NCBI RefSeq assembly: GCF_024172185.1
Contig: NZ_JAMZEC010000001.1
Span: forward strand, 6,107,001 to 6,171,000
Source: Nonomuraea roseoviolacea subsp. carminata
GTDB lineage: Bacteria > Actinomycetota > Actinomycetes > Streptosporangiales > Streptosporangiaceae
Reading direction: 5' to 3'
DNA: 64,000 nt
Shown one piece after another: positions 8,544 to 16,910 of this stretch. The notes beneath the pieces are model-generated. The model saw only the letters and a list, made by a program, of their open reading frames with translations. It was not told the DNA's origin and ran no database searches. A program made the translations under genes and the position numbers. The number at the start of each line of letters is the position of its first letter. The stretch's first letter is position 1.

Positions 8544-9524
8544 GTGTTGAAGAGGATCTCGATGCTCGTCGTCGCCGGCCTGGCCGCCGCGACGCTGACC
8601 GGCTGTGGCGGCGGCGGGGGCGGCAGCGGCTCGGGCGGCGGCGACGGCTCGATCACCATGGGCTTCTCCCAGGTCGGCGCCGAGAGCGGCTGGCGCACGG
8701 CGAACACCAAGTCGGTCCAGGAGTCGGCCAAGGCCGCCGGGATCACGCTGAAGTTCTCCGACGCCCAGCAGAAGCAGGAGAACCAGATCAAGGCGATCCG
8801 CTCCTACATCCAGCAGAAGGTGGACGTCATCGCCTTCTCGCCGGTGGTCGAGTCGGGCTGGGACACCGTGCTCAAGGAGGCGAAGAACGCCAAGATCCCG
8901 GTCATCCTCACCGACCGGGCCGTCGACTCCAAGGACACCAGCCTCTACAAGACCTTCCTCGGCTCCGACTTCGTCGAGGAGGGCCGCAAGGCCGGCAAGT
9001 GGCTGGTCGAGCAGTACAAGGACGCCAAGGACCCGGTCAACATCGTCGAGCTGCAGGGCACGACCGGCTCCGCCCCGGCCAACGACCGCAAGGCCGGCTT
9101 CCAGGAGGTCGTCGGGGCCGATCCCAAGTTCAGGATCGTCGCCTCGCAGACCGGCGACTTCACCCGCGCCAAGGGCAAGGAGGTCATGGAGGCGTTCCTC
9201 AAGGCCAACCCCGACATCGACGTCCTGTACGCGCACAACGACGACATGGGCCTCGGCGCCATCGAGGCCATCGAGGGCGCCGGCAAGGTCCCCGGCAAGG
9301 ACATCAAGATCATCACCGTGGACGCCGTGCACGACGGCATGCAGGCCCTGGCCGACGGGAAGATCAACTACATCGTCGAGTGCTCCCCGTTGCTCGGCCC
9401 GCAGCTCATGGACCTCGCCAAGAAGGTCGTCAAGAACGAGAGCGTCCCGGCCCGCGTGGTGACCGAGGAGACCACGTTCACCCAGGAGCAGGCCAAGACC
9501 GCGCTGCCCAGCCGCAAGTACTGA
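8544..9524 (+). CDS. ytfQ: YtfQ-like furanose ABC transporter substrate-binding lipoprotein
   Basis: A 326-aa type I periplasmic-binding protein. The GTG at 8544 is preferred because GAAGGA lies 6 nt upstream and the sequence begins a lipoprotein signal (VLKRISMLVVAG..., lipobox LTGC, then a Gly/Ser linker). The mature part follows the E. coli galactofuranose-binding protein YtfQ: TMGFSQVGAESGWR, QQKQENQIKAIRSY, IVELQGTTGSAPANDRKAGF, TGDFTRAKGKEVMEAFLKAN and YAHNDDMGLGAIEAIEGAG. It heads a four-gene importer in the same gene order as E. coli ytfQ-ytfR-ytfT-yjfF. Given the following araBDA genes, arabinofuranose or arabinose is the likely ligand rather than galactofuranose; that part is inference. 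Confidence 0.92.
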   Translation: MLKRISMLVVAGLAAATLTGCGGGGGGSGSGGGDGSITMGFSQVGAESGWRTANTKSVQESAKAAGITLKFSDAQQKQENQIKAIRSYIQQKVDVIAFSPVVESGWDTVLKEAKNAKIPVILTDRAVDSKDTSLYKTFLGSDFVEEGRKAGKWLVEQYKDAKDPVNIVELQGTTGSAPANDRKAGFQEVVGADPKFRIVASQTGDFTRAKGKEVMEAFLKANPDIDVLYAHNDDMGLGAIEAIEGAGKVPGKDIKIITVDAVHDGMQALADGKINYIVECSPLLGPQLMDLAKKVVKNESVPARVVTEETTFTQEQAKTALPSRKY

Positions 9525-9528
9525 CCCG

Positions 9529-9563
9529 GTGATCGGGCCGGCCGCCCCGGCCGGCCCGATCAC
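9529..9563 (+). promoter_or_regulatory. Perfect 16-bp stem-loop between binding protein and ATPase genes
   Basis: Four bases after the binding-protein stop codon is a perfect inverted repeat: arms 9529-9544 and 9548-9563, 3-nt loop, starting GTGATCGGGCC. There is no following T-run. Such intercistronic hairpins typically protect upstream mRNA or partially terminate, giving more binding protein than ATPase and permeases. Confidence 0.75.
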
Positions 9564-9594
9564 GCAGATCACGCGAACAGGAGGGGGCGCCGCC

Positions 9595-11103
9595 TTGGAC
9601 GTACCCGCTCCGGTCCTGCGGATGAGCGGGATCGGCAAGCAGTTCCCTGGAGTCAGGGCACTGGACGGCGTGGACCTGCGGCTGCTGCCGGGCGAGGTCC
9701 ACGCGCTCATGGGCGAGAACGGCGCGGGCAAGTCCACGCTGATCAAGGTGCTGACCGGGGTCCACCCCGCCGACTCGGGCACGATCGAGCTGGCCGGCCG
9801 GACCGTGTCCTTCGCCGGGCCGCTGGAGGCCCAGCAGGCCGGCATCAGCACCGTCTACCAGGAGGTCAACCTCTGCGCCAACCTGTCGGTGGCGGAGAAC
9901 ATCTTCATCGGCCGCGAGCCGCGCCGCCGCGGCCGCATCGACTGGAAGCGGATGCGGGCCCGCGCCGCCGAGCTGCTGGAGCGGCTGGAGCTCGACGTCG
10001 ACGTCTCCGCGCCGCTGTCGTCGTACTCCCTGGCCCTGCAGCAGATGGTGGCCATCGCGCGCGCCATCGACGTCGAGGCCCGGGTGCTCATCCTCGACGA
10101 GCCCACCTCCAGCCTCGACGCGGGCGAGGTGCGCCAGCTCTTCCGCGTGATGCGGCGGCTGAAGGAGGAGGGCATCGCCATCCTCTTCGTCTCCCACTTC
10201 CTCGACCAGATCTACGAGATCTCCGACCGGATGACGATCCTGCGCAACGGCCGGCTCGTCGGCGAGTACCTCACCCGCGAGCTGAGCCAGGTCGCGCTGG
10301 TCGCCAAGATGATCGGCCAGGAGCTGGCCGAGCTGGAGCGCCTGCACGGCGAGGCCAGGACCTTCGACCGCCCCCTGGTCGAGGCCCGCGAGCTGGGCCG
10401 GACCGGGGCCGTCGAGCCGTTCTCGCTCACCATCCACGAGGGCGAGGTCGTGGGCCTGGCCGGGCTGCTCGGCTCCGGCCGCACCGAGATCGCCCGGCTG
10501 CTGTTCGGCGCCGACCACGCGACGAGCGGCGAGGTGGCGGTCGGCGGCGCGCCCGCGGCGCTGCGCACCCCGCGGGCGGCGATGGCGCGGCGCATCGCGT
10601 TCTGCTCCGAGAACCGCAAGCGCGACGGGCTGATCCCCGACCTCACCGTCCGCGAGAACATCGTCCTCGCCCTCCAGGCCACCCGCGGCTGGACCCGGCC
10701 CGTGCCGCGCGACCAGCAGGACGAACTGGTCGGCCGGTACGTCAAGGCACTCAAGATCAGCCCGGCCAACCCCGACCACCTCGTGCGCGACCTCAGCGGC
10801 GGCAACCAGCAGAAGGTGCTGCTCGCCCGCTGGCTCATCCTGGAGCCGCGGCTGCTCATCCTCGACGAGCCGACGCGCGGCATCGACGTCGGGGCCAAGG
10901 CCGAGATCCAGCGGCTCGTCGCCGAGCTGTCCGACGGCGGGATGGCCGTGCTGTTCATCTCCGCCGAGCTGGAGGAGGTGCTGCGGCTCAGCCACCGGGT
11001 CGGCGTGCTGCGCGACCGCCGGCTGGTGGCCGACCTGCCCAACGACGACACCCTCACCACGGACACGCTCATGGAGACCATCGCGAGCGGGGGCCGGGCA
11101 TGA
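9595..11103 (+). CDS. ytfR: YtfR-like sugar ABC transporter ATP-binding protein (two ATPase domains)
   Basis: A 502-aa protein, the usual length for RbsA/YtfR-type double ATPases. The TTG start at 9595 follows AGGAGGGGG. The first half has a canonical Walker A (GENGAGKST, about residues 43-51), a degenerate signature (SSYSLALQQMVAIARA) and Walker B VLILDEPTSSLD. The second half has the family's modified P-loop (GLLGSGRTEI), a clear signature LSGGNQQKVLLARWL and Walker B LLILDEPTRGID. It energises the two permeases that follow; its stop overlaps the next start (ATGA). Upstream frame extension to 9529 is possible but has no ribosome site and would lie in the hairpin. Confidence 0.93.
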   Translation: MDVPAPVLRMSGIGKQFPGVRALDGVDLRLLPGEVHALMGENGAGKSTLIKVLTGVHPADSGTIELAGRTVSFAGPLEAQQAGISTVYQEVNLCANLSVAENIFIGREPRRRGRIDWKRMRARAAELLERLELDVDVSAPLSSYSLALQQMVAIARAIDVEARVLILDEPTSSLDAGEVRQLFRVMRRLKEEGIAILFVSHFLDQIYEISDRMTILRNGRLVGEYLTRELSQVALVAKMIGQELAELERLHGEARTFDRPLVEARELGRTGAVEPFSLTIHEGEVVGLAGLLGSGRTEIARLLFGADHATSGEVAVGGAPAALRTPRAAMARRIAFCSENRKRDGLIPDLTVRENIVLALQATRGWTRPVPRDQQDELVGRYVKALKISPANPDHLVRDLSGGNQQKVLLARWLILEPRLLILDEPTRGIDVGAKAEIQRLVAELSDGGMAVLFISAELEEVLRLSHRVGVLRDRRLVADLPNDDTLTTDTLMETIASGGRA

Positions 11104-12113
11104 GGCGACTCCTCTGGCCATTGCTCGTGCTGGCCGCGCTGCTGGCCGTCAACCTCTTCTTCACCCCGTCCTTCTTCTCCGTCGAGATGAAGGAGGGGCA
11201 CCTGTACGGCAGCCTCATCGACATCCTGCGCTTCGGCGCCCCGCTCATCCTCGTCTCGCTCGGCATGACCCTGGTCATCGCCACCGGGGGCATCGACCTG
11301 TCGGTCGGCTCGGTGGTGGCGATCTCCGGCGCGCTGGCGTGCCTGCGGATCAGCGAGGACGGCGGCGTCCTGTCCGCCGTCGTGCTGGCGCTCGGGCTGT
11401 GCGTGCTGCTCGGCCTGTGGAACGGGTTCCTCGTCGCCGGCGTCGGCATCCAGCCGATCATCGCCACGCTCATCCTCATGGTCGCCGGGCGCGGGCTGGC
11501 CCAGCTCATCACCGACGGGCAGATCATCACGGTCAACAGCCCGTCGTTCAAGGTCATCGGCGGTGGCTACCTGCTGACCGTGCCGTTCGGCATCCTGCTC
11601 GTGCTCGTCGTGCTGGGCGTCACCGCGTTCCTCACCCGGCGGCTCGCGCTCGGCGTGCTCATCGAGTCGGTCGGCGGCAACGCCGAGGCCAGCCGGCTCG
11701 CGGGCATCCGTTCGCGCGGGATCGTCATCACGGTGTACGCCTTCGCCGCGCTCTGCGCGGGCGTCGCCGGGCTCATGATCGCCTCGAACGTGTCCAGCGC
11801 CGACGGCAACAACGCCGGCCTGTGGATCGAGCTGGACGCCATCCTCGCGGTCGTCATCGGCGGCACCTCGCTGGCGGGCGGCCGGTTCTCGCTCGGCGGC
11901 ACCGTGCTCGGGGCGCTCATCATCCAGACGCTGACGACGACGATCTACTCGGTGGGCGTGCCGCCGGAGACCACGCTGCTGGTCAAGGCGCTCGTGGTGG
12001 CGGCGGTCTGCCTCGTCCAGTCGCCGAAGTTCCGTGACAAGGTGTTCCGCCGGGCCGGGCCGCGTGCCTCGTCCCGGCCGGCGGCCGAGGAGAAGGTGCG
12101 GGTGACGGCATGA
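11100..12113 (+). CDS. ytfT: YtfT-like sugar ABC transporter permease
   Basis: A 337-aa membrane protein of the RbsC/monosaccharide permease family (BPD_transp_2) with about eight to ten hydrophobic helices. The characteristic segment ATGGIDLSVGSVVAISGA occurs near residue 60-78, with GGTSLAGGRFSLGGTVLGAL near residue 255. It is 4 bp overlapped with the ATPase gene upstream and with the second permease downstream. With that second permease it should form the heterodimeric channel, as YtfT/YjfF do in E. coli. Substrate inferred as arabinofuranose/arabinose. Confidence 0.92.
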   Translation: MRRLLWPLLVLAALLAVNLFFTPSFFSVEMKEGHLYGSLIDILRFGAPLILVSLGMTLVIATGGIDLSVGSVVAISGALACLRISEDGGVLSAVVLALGLCVLLGLWNGFLVAGVGIQPIIATLILMVAGRGLAQLITDGQIITVNSPSFKVIGGGYLLTVPFGILLVLVVLGVTAFLTRRLALGVLIESVGGNAEASRLAGIRSRGIVITVYAFAALCAGVAGLMIASNVSSADGNNAGLWIELDAILAVVIGGTSLAGGRFSLGGTVLGALIIQTLTTTIYSVGVPPETTLLVKALVVAAVCLVQSPKFRDKVFRRAGPRASSRPAAEEKVRVTA

Positions 12114-13108
12114 CGACGGCCATCCTCGACCGGCTCGGCGCGCGCGGCCGGTCCGTGCCGGCCAAGTACGTGCCGGTGCTCGTGACCGCCGGGCTGTTCG
12201 TGGCGATGTTCGTCGCGGGCGGCATCCGCTACGAGGGGTTCGCCACCGGGCAGGTGGTCCTCAACGTCTTCATCGACAACGCCTTCCTGCTGGTGGTCGC
12301 GGTCGGCATGACGTTCGTGATCCTGACCGGCGGCATCGACCTGTCGGTGGGCTCGGTCGTCGCGCTGTCCACGATGATCTCGGCCAGCCTCATGGCGGGG
12401 CCGGGCTGGCCGCCGTACCTGGTGGTGCCGCTGGTGCTGCTCATCGGGTCGGCGCTCGGGCTGGTGATGGGTTACATCGTGCACGCCTTCGACATCCAGC
12501 CGTTCATCGTCACGCTGGCCGGCATGTTCCTGGCCCGGGGCCTGTGCTACACGATCGGCACCGACTCGATCCCCATCGAGGACCCGACGTTCACCGCGTT
12601 CGCGCAGACCAGGATCGACCTGTTCGCCGACCTGTGGATCTCGCCGAGCGTGGTGATCGCCGTCGTGGTCGTGCTGGTGGCGGCGTACGTGCTGCACTAC
12701 ACCCGCCTCGGCCGCACCGTCTACGCGACCGGCGGCAGCGAGCAGTCGGCCCTGCTCATGGGCCTGCCGGTGGGACGGACCAAGGTGGCGGTCTACACGA
12801 TCAGCGGCTTCTGCTCGGCGCTCGGCGGGGTGCTGCTGTCGTTCTACATGCTGTCGGGATACGGACTGCACGCCGTCGGCATGGAGCTGGACGCCATCGC
12901 GGCCGTCGTCATCGGCGGCACCCTGCTGACCGGGGGCTCCGGTTTCCTGCTCGGCACCGTGCTCGGGGTGCTGGTGCTGGGCCTCATCCAGACCGTGCTG
13001 AGTTTCGAGGGGACGCTGAGCTCCTGGTGGACGAAGATCTTCATCGGGTTGCTGCTGTTCGTGTTCATCCTGTTGCAACGTCTATTCTCGGCGCGGCGCC
13101 GTATCTGA
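12110..13108 (+). CDS. yjfF: YjfF-like sugar ABC transporter permease
   Basis: A 332-aa second permease of the RbsC-like family. It repeats the family hallmark LTGGIDLSVGSVVALSTM at about residues 69-86 and GGTLLTGGSGFLLGTVLGVL near residue 270. Two distinct permease subunits following a single double-ATPase gene is the E. coli ytf/yjf layout and supports that subfamily. It ends 42 bp before the araB start, with no terminator between them, so importer and catabolic genes are probably one transcript. Confidence 0.92.
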   Translation: MTTAILDRLGARGRSVPAKYVPVLVTAGLFVAMFVAGGIRYEGFATGQVVLNVFIDNAFLLVVAVGMTFVILTGGIDLSVGSVVALSTMISASLMAGPGWPPYLVVPLVLLIGSALGLVMGYIVHAFDIQPFIVTLAGMFLARGLCYTIGTDSIPIEDPTFTAFAQTRIDLFADLWISPSVVIAVVVVLVAAYVLHYTRLGRTVYATGGSEQSALLMGLPVGRTKVAVYTISGFCSALGGVLLSFYMLSGYGLHAVGMELDAIAAVVIGGTLLTGGSGFLLGTVLGVLVLGLIQTVLSFEGTLSSWWTKIFIGLLLFVFILLQRLFSARRRI

Positions 13109-13149
13109 CCGTTCGTGCGGCGTGTGCCGTACCCGACCAGGGGAGTGTG

Positions 13150-13163
13150 TGTGAGCGTTAACA
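13150..13163. promoter_or_regulatory. LacI-type (AraR-like) operator, copy 4, overlapping the araB start codon
   Basis: TGTGAGCGTTAACA covers the GTG start at 13151-13153 and the next codons. It is the inverse-orientation relative of the copy at 7370 (TGTTAACGTTCACA). Placed inside the transcription unit, it would act as an internal roadblock or mark a separate araB promoter in the 42-bp gap. Confidence 0.72.
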
Positions 13164-14800
13164 GTGACAGCTGCGTGATCGGCGTCGACTTCGGCACGCT
13201 GTCGGGACGCGCCGTCGTGGTGCGCGTCGCTGACGGCGCCGAGCTCGGCACGGCCGTCCACGAGTACGCCCATCGCGTCATCGAGGACCGCCTGCCGGGC
13301 GGCGACGTGCGCCTCGGGCCCGACTGGGCCCTGCAGTCGCCGCACGACTGGCTGGAGGTGCTGAGGACCGCGGTCCCCGAGGCCGTCGCCGCCGCCGGCG
13401 TGGACCCCGCCCAGGTCATCGGCATCGGCACCGACTTCACGGCCTGCACCGTGCTGCCGACCACCGCCGACGGCACGCCGCTCTGCCACGACACCCCCGA
13501 GCGCCCCCACGCCTGGCCCAAGCTGTGGAAGCACCACGCCGCCCAGTCCCACGCCGACCGCGTCAACGCCCTGGCCGCCGAGCGCGGCGAGAGCTGGCTG
13601 CCCCGCTACGGCGGCAGGATCTCCTCCGAGTGGGAGTTCGCCAAGGGCCTGCAGGTCCTGGAGGAGGACCCCGAGGTGTACGCGCGGGCCGAGCGCTGGA
13701 TCGAGGCCGCCGACTGGATCGTCTGGCAGCTCACCGGCGTCGAGACCCGCAACGTCTGCACCGCCGGGTACAAGGGCATCCACCAGGACGGCGCCTACCC
13801 GTCCGAGGAGTTCCTGGCCGCGCTCAACCCCGGCTTCGCCGGCTTCACCGCCAAGCTCGGCCACGACCTCTCGCCCCTCGGCGGGCTGGCCGGCCGGCTG
13901 ACCGCCGAGGCCGCCGCCTGGACCAAGCTGCCCGAGGGCATCGCCGTCTGCGTCGGCAACGTGGACGCGCACGTCACCTCCGCCGCGGCCGACGCCGTCC
14001 GGCCCGGCCAGATGGTCGCCATCATGGGCACCTCCACCTGCCACGTCATGCCCTCCGACCAGCTCGCCGAGGTGCCCGGCATGTGCGGCGTCGTCCAGGA
14101 CGGCATCGTGCCGGGCCTCTGGGGCTATGAGGCCGGCCAGTCGGGCGTCGGCGACATCTTCGCCTGGTTCATCGACACCTCCGTGCCCGCCTCCTACGCG
14201 CGCGCCGCCGAGGAGCGCGGCCAGAGCGTCCACGAGTACCTGACCGAGCTGGCCGCCGCCCAGGAGGTCGGCCGGCACGGCCTGGTCGCGCTCGACTGGC
14301 ACAACGGCAACCGCTCGGTGCTGGTGGACCACAACCTGTCCGGCGTGATCGTCGGCCAGACGCTCAGCACCCGGCCCGAGGACGTCTACCGGGCGCTCAT
14401 CGAGGCCACCGCGTTCGGCGCCCGCGTCATCGTCGAGACGTTCGAGGCGTCCGGCGTGCCGGTCGAGGAGTTCGTGGCGGCCGGCGGCCTGCTGAAGAAC
14501 CGCTTCCTCATGCAGGTCTACGCCGACGTGCTGCGCCGCCCGATCTCGGTGATCGGCTCGGACCAGGGCCCGGCGCTCGGCTCGGCCATCCACGCGGCCG
14601 TCGCCGCCGGCGCCTACGCCGACATCGAGCAGGCCGCCGCCGCCATGGGCACGCGGCGCGAGAACGTCTACCTGCCCGACGAGGGCCGGGCCGACGCCTA
14701 CGACCGGCTCTACGCCGAATACCGCACACTGCACGACTACTTCGGGGACGGACGCATGCTGCACACCCTGCGGAAGATCAGGAACGAGGCCGGCGCATGA
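13151..14800 (+). CDS. araB: Ribulokinase
   Basis: A 549-aa FGGY-family kinase that phosphorylates L-ribulose with ATP to L-ribulose-5-phosphate, the second step of L-arabinose use. Visible features are the N-terminal phosphate-binding GVDFGTLSGRAVVVR, the substrate region IGIGTDFTACTVLP, NVCTAGYKG, NVDAHVTSAAADAV, IMGTSTCHV and the C-terminal VAAGGLLKNRFLMQVYADVL. Length matches E. coli AraB (about 566). The GTG at 13151 is chosen because AGGGGA lies 6 nt upstream; in-frame GTGs at 13145 and 13115 are alternatives. The araD gene overlaps its end by 4 bp. Confidence 0.95.
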   Translation: MSVNSDSCVIGVDFGTLSGRAVVVRVADGAELGTAVHEYAHRVIEDRLPGGDVRLGPDWALQSPHDWLEVLRTAVPEAVAAAGVDPAQVIGIGTDFTACTVLPTTADGTPLCHDTPERPHAWPKLWKHHAAQSHADRVNALAAERGESWLPRYGGRISSEWEFAKGLQVLEEDPEVYARAERWIEAADWIVWQLTGVETRNVCTAGYKGIHQDGAYPSEEFLAALNPGFAGFTAKLGHDLSPLGGLAGRLTAEAAAWTKLPEGIAVCVGNVDAHVTSAAADAVRPGQMVAIMGTSTCHVMPSDQLAEVPGMCGVVQDGIVPGLWGYEAGQSGVGDIFAWFIDTSVPASYARAAEERGQSVHEYLTELAAAQEVGRHGLVALDWHNGNRSVLVDHNLSGVIVGQTLSTRPEDVYRALIEATAFGARVIVETFEASGVPVEEFVAAGGLLKNRFLMQVYADVLRRPISVIGSDQGPALGSAIHAAVAAGAYADIEQAAAAMGTRRENVYLPDEGRADAYDRLYAEYRTLHDYFGDGRMLHTLRKIRNEAGA

Positions 14801-15456
14801 TCCAGCGCCTGCGCAGAACGGTCAGCGACCTGCACGCCGAGCTCGTACGCAACAACCTCGTCGCGTGGACCGCCGGGAACGTCTCCGGCCGGATCCCCGG
14901 CGAGGACCTGTTCGTCATCAAGCCGTCCGGCGTGAGCTACGACGAGCTGGGGCCGGAGAACATGGTCCTGTGCGACCTCGACGGCAACCTCGTGGAGGGC
15001 GACCACGCCCCGTCCAGCGACACCGCCGCGCACGCCTACGTCTACCGCAACCTGCCCGAGGTGGGCGGTGTCGTCCACACCCACTCCACCTACGCCAGCG
15101 CGTGGGCCGCCCGCGGCGAGGCCATCCCCTGCGTGCTGACCGCCATGGCCGACGAGTTCGGCGGCGAGATCCCGGTCGGGCCGTTCGCGCTGATCGGCGA
15201 CGACTCCATCGGCCAGGGCATCGTCGAGACCCTCAAGGGCCACCGCTCGCCCGCCGTGCTCATGCGCAACCACGGCGTCTTCACCATCGGCAAGGACCCC
15301 AGGGCCGCGGTGAAGGCCGCCGTCATGTGCGAGGACGTCGCCCGCACGGTGCACGTCGCCCGCCAGCTCGGCGAACCGCTGACCATCGCGCGGGACGACG
15401 TCGACCGCCTGTACGACCGCTACCAGAACGTCTATGGACAGAGGAGCCCGCGTTGA
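14797..15456 (+). CDS. araD: L-ribulose-5-phosphate 4-epimerase
   Basis: A 219-aa class II aldolase-fold epimerase that converts L-ribulose-5-phosphate to D-xylulose-5-phosphate, which enters the pentose phosphate pathway. Zinc-binding histidines are visible in VHTHSTYASAW (near residues 94-96) and in MRNHGVF (near residue 166). Substrate-binding elements include TAGNVSGRIPG and KPSGVSYDEL near the N-terminus. Length is close to the E. coli enzyme (231 aa). It is translationally coupled to araB (ATGA overlap) and its stop overlaps the araA TTG start by 4 bp. Gene order B-D-A differs from E. coli's B-A-D. Confidence 0.95.
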   Translation: MIQRLRRTVSDLHAELVRNNLVAWTAGNVSGRIPGEDLFVIKPSGVSYDELGPENMVLCDLDGNLVEGDHAPSSDTAAHAYVYRNLPEVGGVVHTHSTYASAWAARGEAIPCVLTAMADEFGGEIPVGPFALIGDDSIGQGIVETLKGHRSPAVLMRNHGVFTIGKDPRAAVKAAVMCEDVARTVHVARQLGEPLTIARDDVDRLYDRYQNVYGQRSPR

Positions 15457-16910
15457 CCATCTGGTTTCTGACCGGCAGCCAGGGACTGTACGGCGAGGAC
15501 ACGCTGCGCCAGGTCGCCGAGCAGTCCCGGCGCATCGCCGAGGCCCTGCCGGTGCCCGTGGAGTGGAAGCCCGTGCTCACCGACGCCGCCTCGATCCGCC
15601 GCGTGATGCTGGAGGCGAGCGCCGACGACACGTGCGCCGGAGTGATCGCGTGGATGCACACGTTCTCGCCGGCCAAGATGTGGATCGCCGGCCTCGACGC
15701 GCTGCGCAAGCCGCTGCTCCACCTGCACACGCAGGCCAACGTGGAGCTGCCGTGGAGCTCCATCGACATGGACTTCATGAACCTCAACCAGGCCGCGCAC
15801 GGCGACCGCGAGTTCGGCCACATCCAGACCCGTCTCGGCGTCCCCCGCAAGACCGTCGCCGGGCACGTCAGCGACCCGCGCGTCGCCGAGCGCGTCACGG
15901 CGTGGGCGCGGGCCGCGACCGGCCTGGCCGAGCTGCGCACCCTCAAACTGGCCCGCTTCGGCGACAACATGCGCGACGTGGCCGTCACCGAGGGCGACAA
16001 GGTCGAGGCGCAGCTGCGCTTCGGCGTCTCCGTCAACACCTACGGCGTCAACGAGCTGGTCGAGGCCGTGGACGCCGCCTCCGACGCCGACGTGAACGCC
16101 CTGGTCAAGGAGTACGAGGAGCTGTACCGGGTGGCGCCCGCGCTGCTCGGCGAGCGGCGCGAGTCGCTGCGCTACGCGGCCCGCATCGAGCTCGGCCTGC
16201 GCCAGTTCCTGGAGGGCGGCGGCTTCAAGGCGTTCACCACGAACTTCGAGGACCTGGGCGGCCTGCGCCAGCTTCCCGGCCTGGCCGTGCAGCGGCTCAT
16301 GGCCGACGGCTACGGCTTCGGCGGCGAGGGCGACTGGAAGACCTCGGTGCTGCTGCGCACGCTCAAGGCCATGGCGCCCGAGGGCGGCACCTCGTTCATG
16401 GAGGACTACACCTACGACCTGACGCCCGGCCAGGAGGTGATCCTGGGCGCGCACATGCTGGAGGTGTGCCCGTCGATCGCGGCCGGCACCCCGTCGTGCG
16501 AGATCCACCCGCTCGGCATCGGCGGCCGGGAGGACCCGGTCCGGCTGGTGTTCGACGCGGCGCCCGGCCCGGGCGTGGTCGTGGGCCTGGCCGACATGGG
16601 CGACCGGTTCCGGCTCGTCGCCAACGAGATCGACATCGTGCCCTCGGCCGAGCCGCTGCCCGCGCTGCCGGTGGCCCGCGCGGTCTGGAAGCCCCGGCCC
16701 GACTTCCGCACCAGCACCGAGTCGTGGCTGACCGCGGGCGCCCCGCACCACACCGTGCTGTCCACGGCCGTCGGCGCCGAGGAGCTGACCGACCTGGCCG
16801 ACATGCTGGGCGTGGAGCTGCTCGTCATCGACGCCGGCACGACGAGCCGGCAGTTCGCGAAGGAGCTGCGCTGGAACCAGGCGTACTACCGCCTGGCGCA
16901 GGGCTTCTGA
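15453..16910 (+). CDS. araA: L-arabinose isomerase
   Basis: A 485-aa cytoplasmic enzyme converting L-arabinose to L-ribulose, the entry reaction of the pathway. Metal-binding residues of the family are visible: Glu in GGEGDWKTS, Glu in SFMEDYTYDL, His in GAHMLEVCPSIAAG and His in APHHTVLS. The TTG start at 15453 is preceded by GAGGAG with 6-nt spacing and gives LTIWFLTGSQGLYGEDTL, the conserved N-terminus of AraA. It overlaps araD by 4 bp and the downstream oxidase by 1 bp (TGATG). Length agrees with the usual 500 residues. Divalent metal, typically manganese, is expected from family knowledge. Confidence 0.96.
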   Translation: MTIWFLTGSQGLYGEDTLRQVAEQSRRIAEALPVPVEWKPVLTDAASIRRVMLEASADDTCAGVIAWMHTFSPAKMWIAGLDALRKPLLHLHTQANVELPWSSIDMDFMNLNQAAHGDREFGHIQTRLGVPRKTVAGHVSDPRVAERVTAWARAATGLAELRTLKLARFGDNMRDVAVTEGDKVEAQLRFGVSVNTYGVNELVEAVDAASDADVNALVKEYEELYRVAPALLGERRESLRYAARIELGLRQFLEGGGFKAFTTNFEDLGGLRQLPGLAVQRLMADGYGFGGEGDWKTSVLLRTLKAMAPEGGTSFMEDYTYDLTPGQEVILGAHMLEVCPSIAAGTPSCEIHPLGIGGREDPVRLVFDAAPGPGVVVGLADMGDRFRLVANEIDIVPSAEPLPALPVARAVWKPRPDFRTSTESWLTAGAPHHTVLSTAVGAEELTDLADMLGVELLVIDAGTTSRQFAKELRWNQAYYRLAQGF

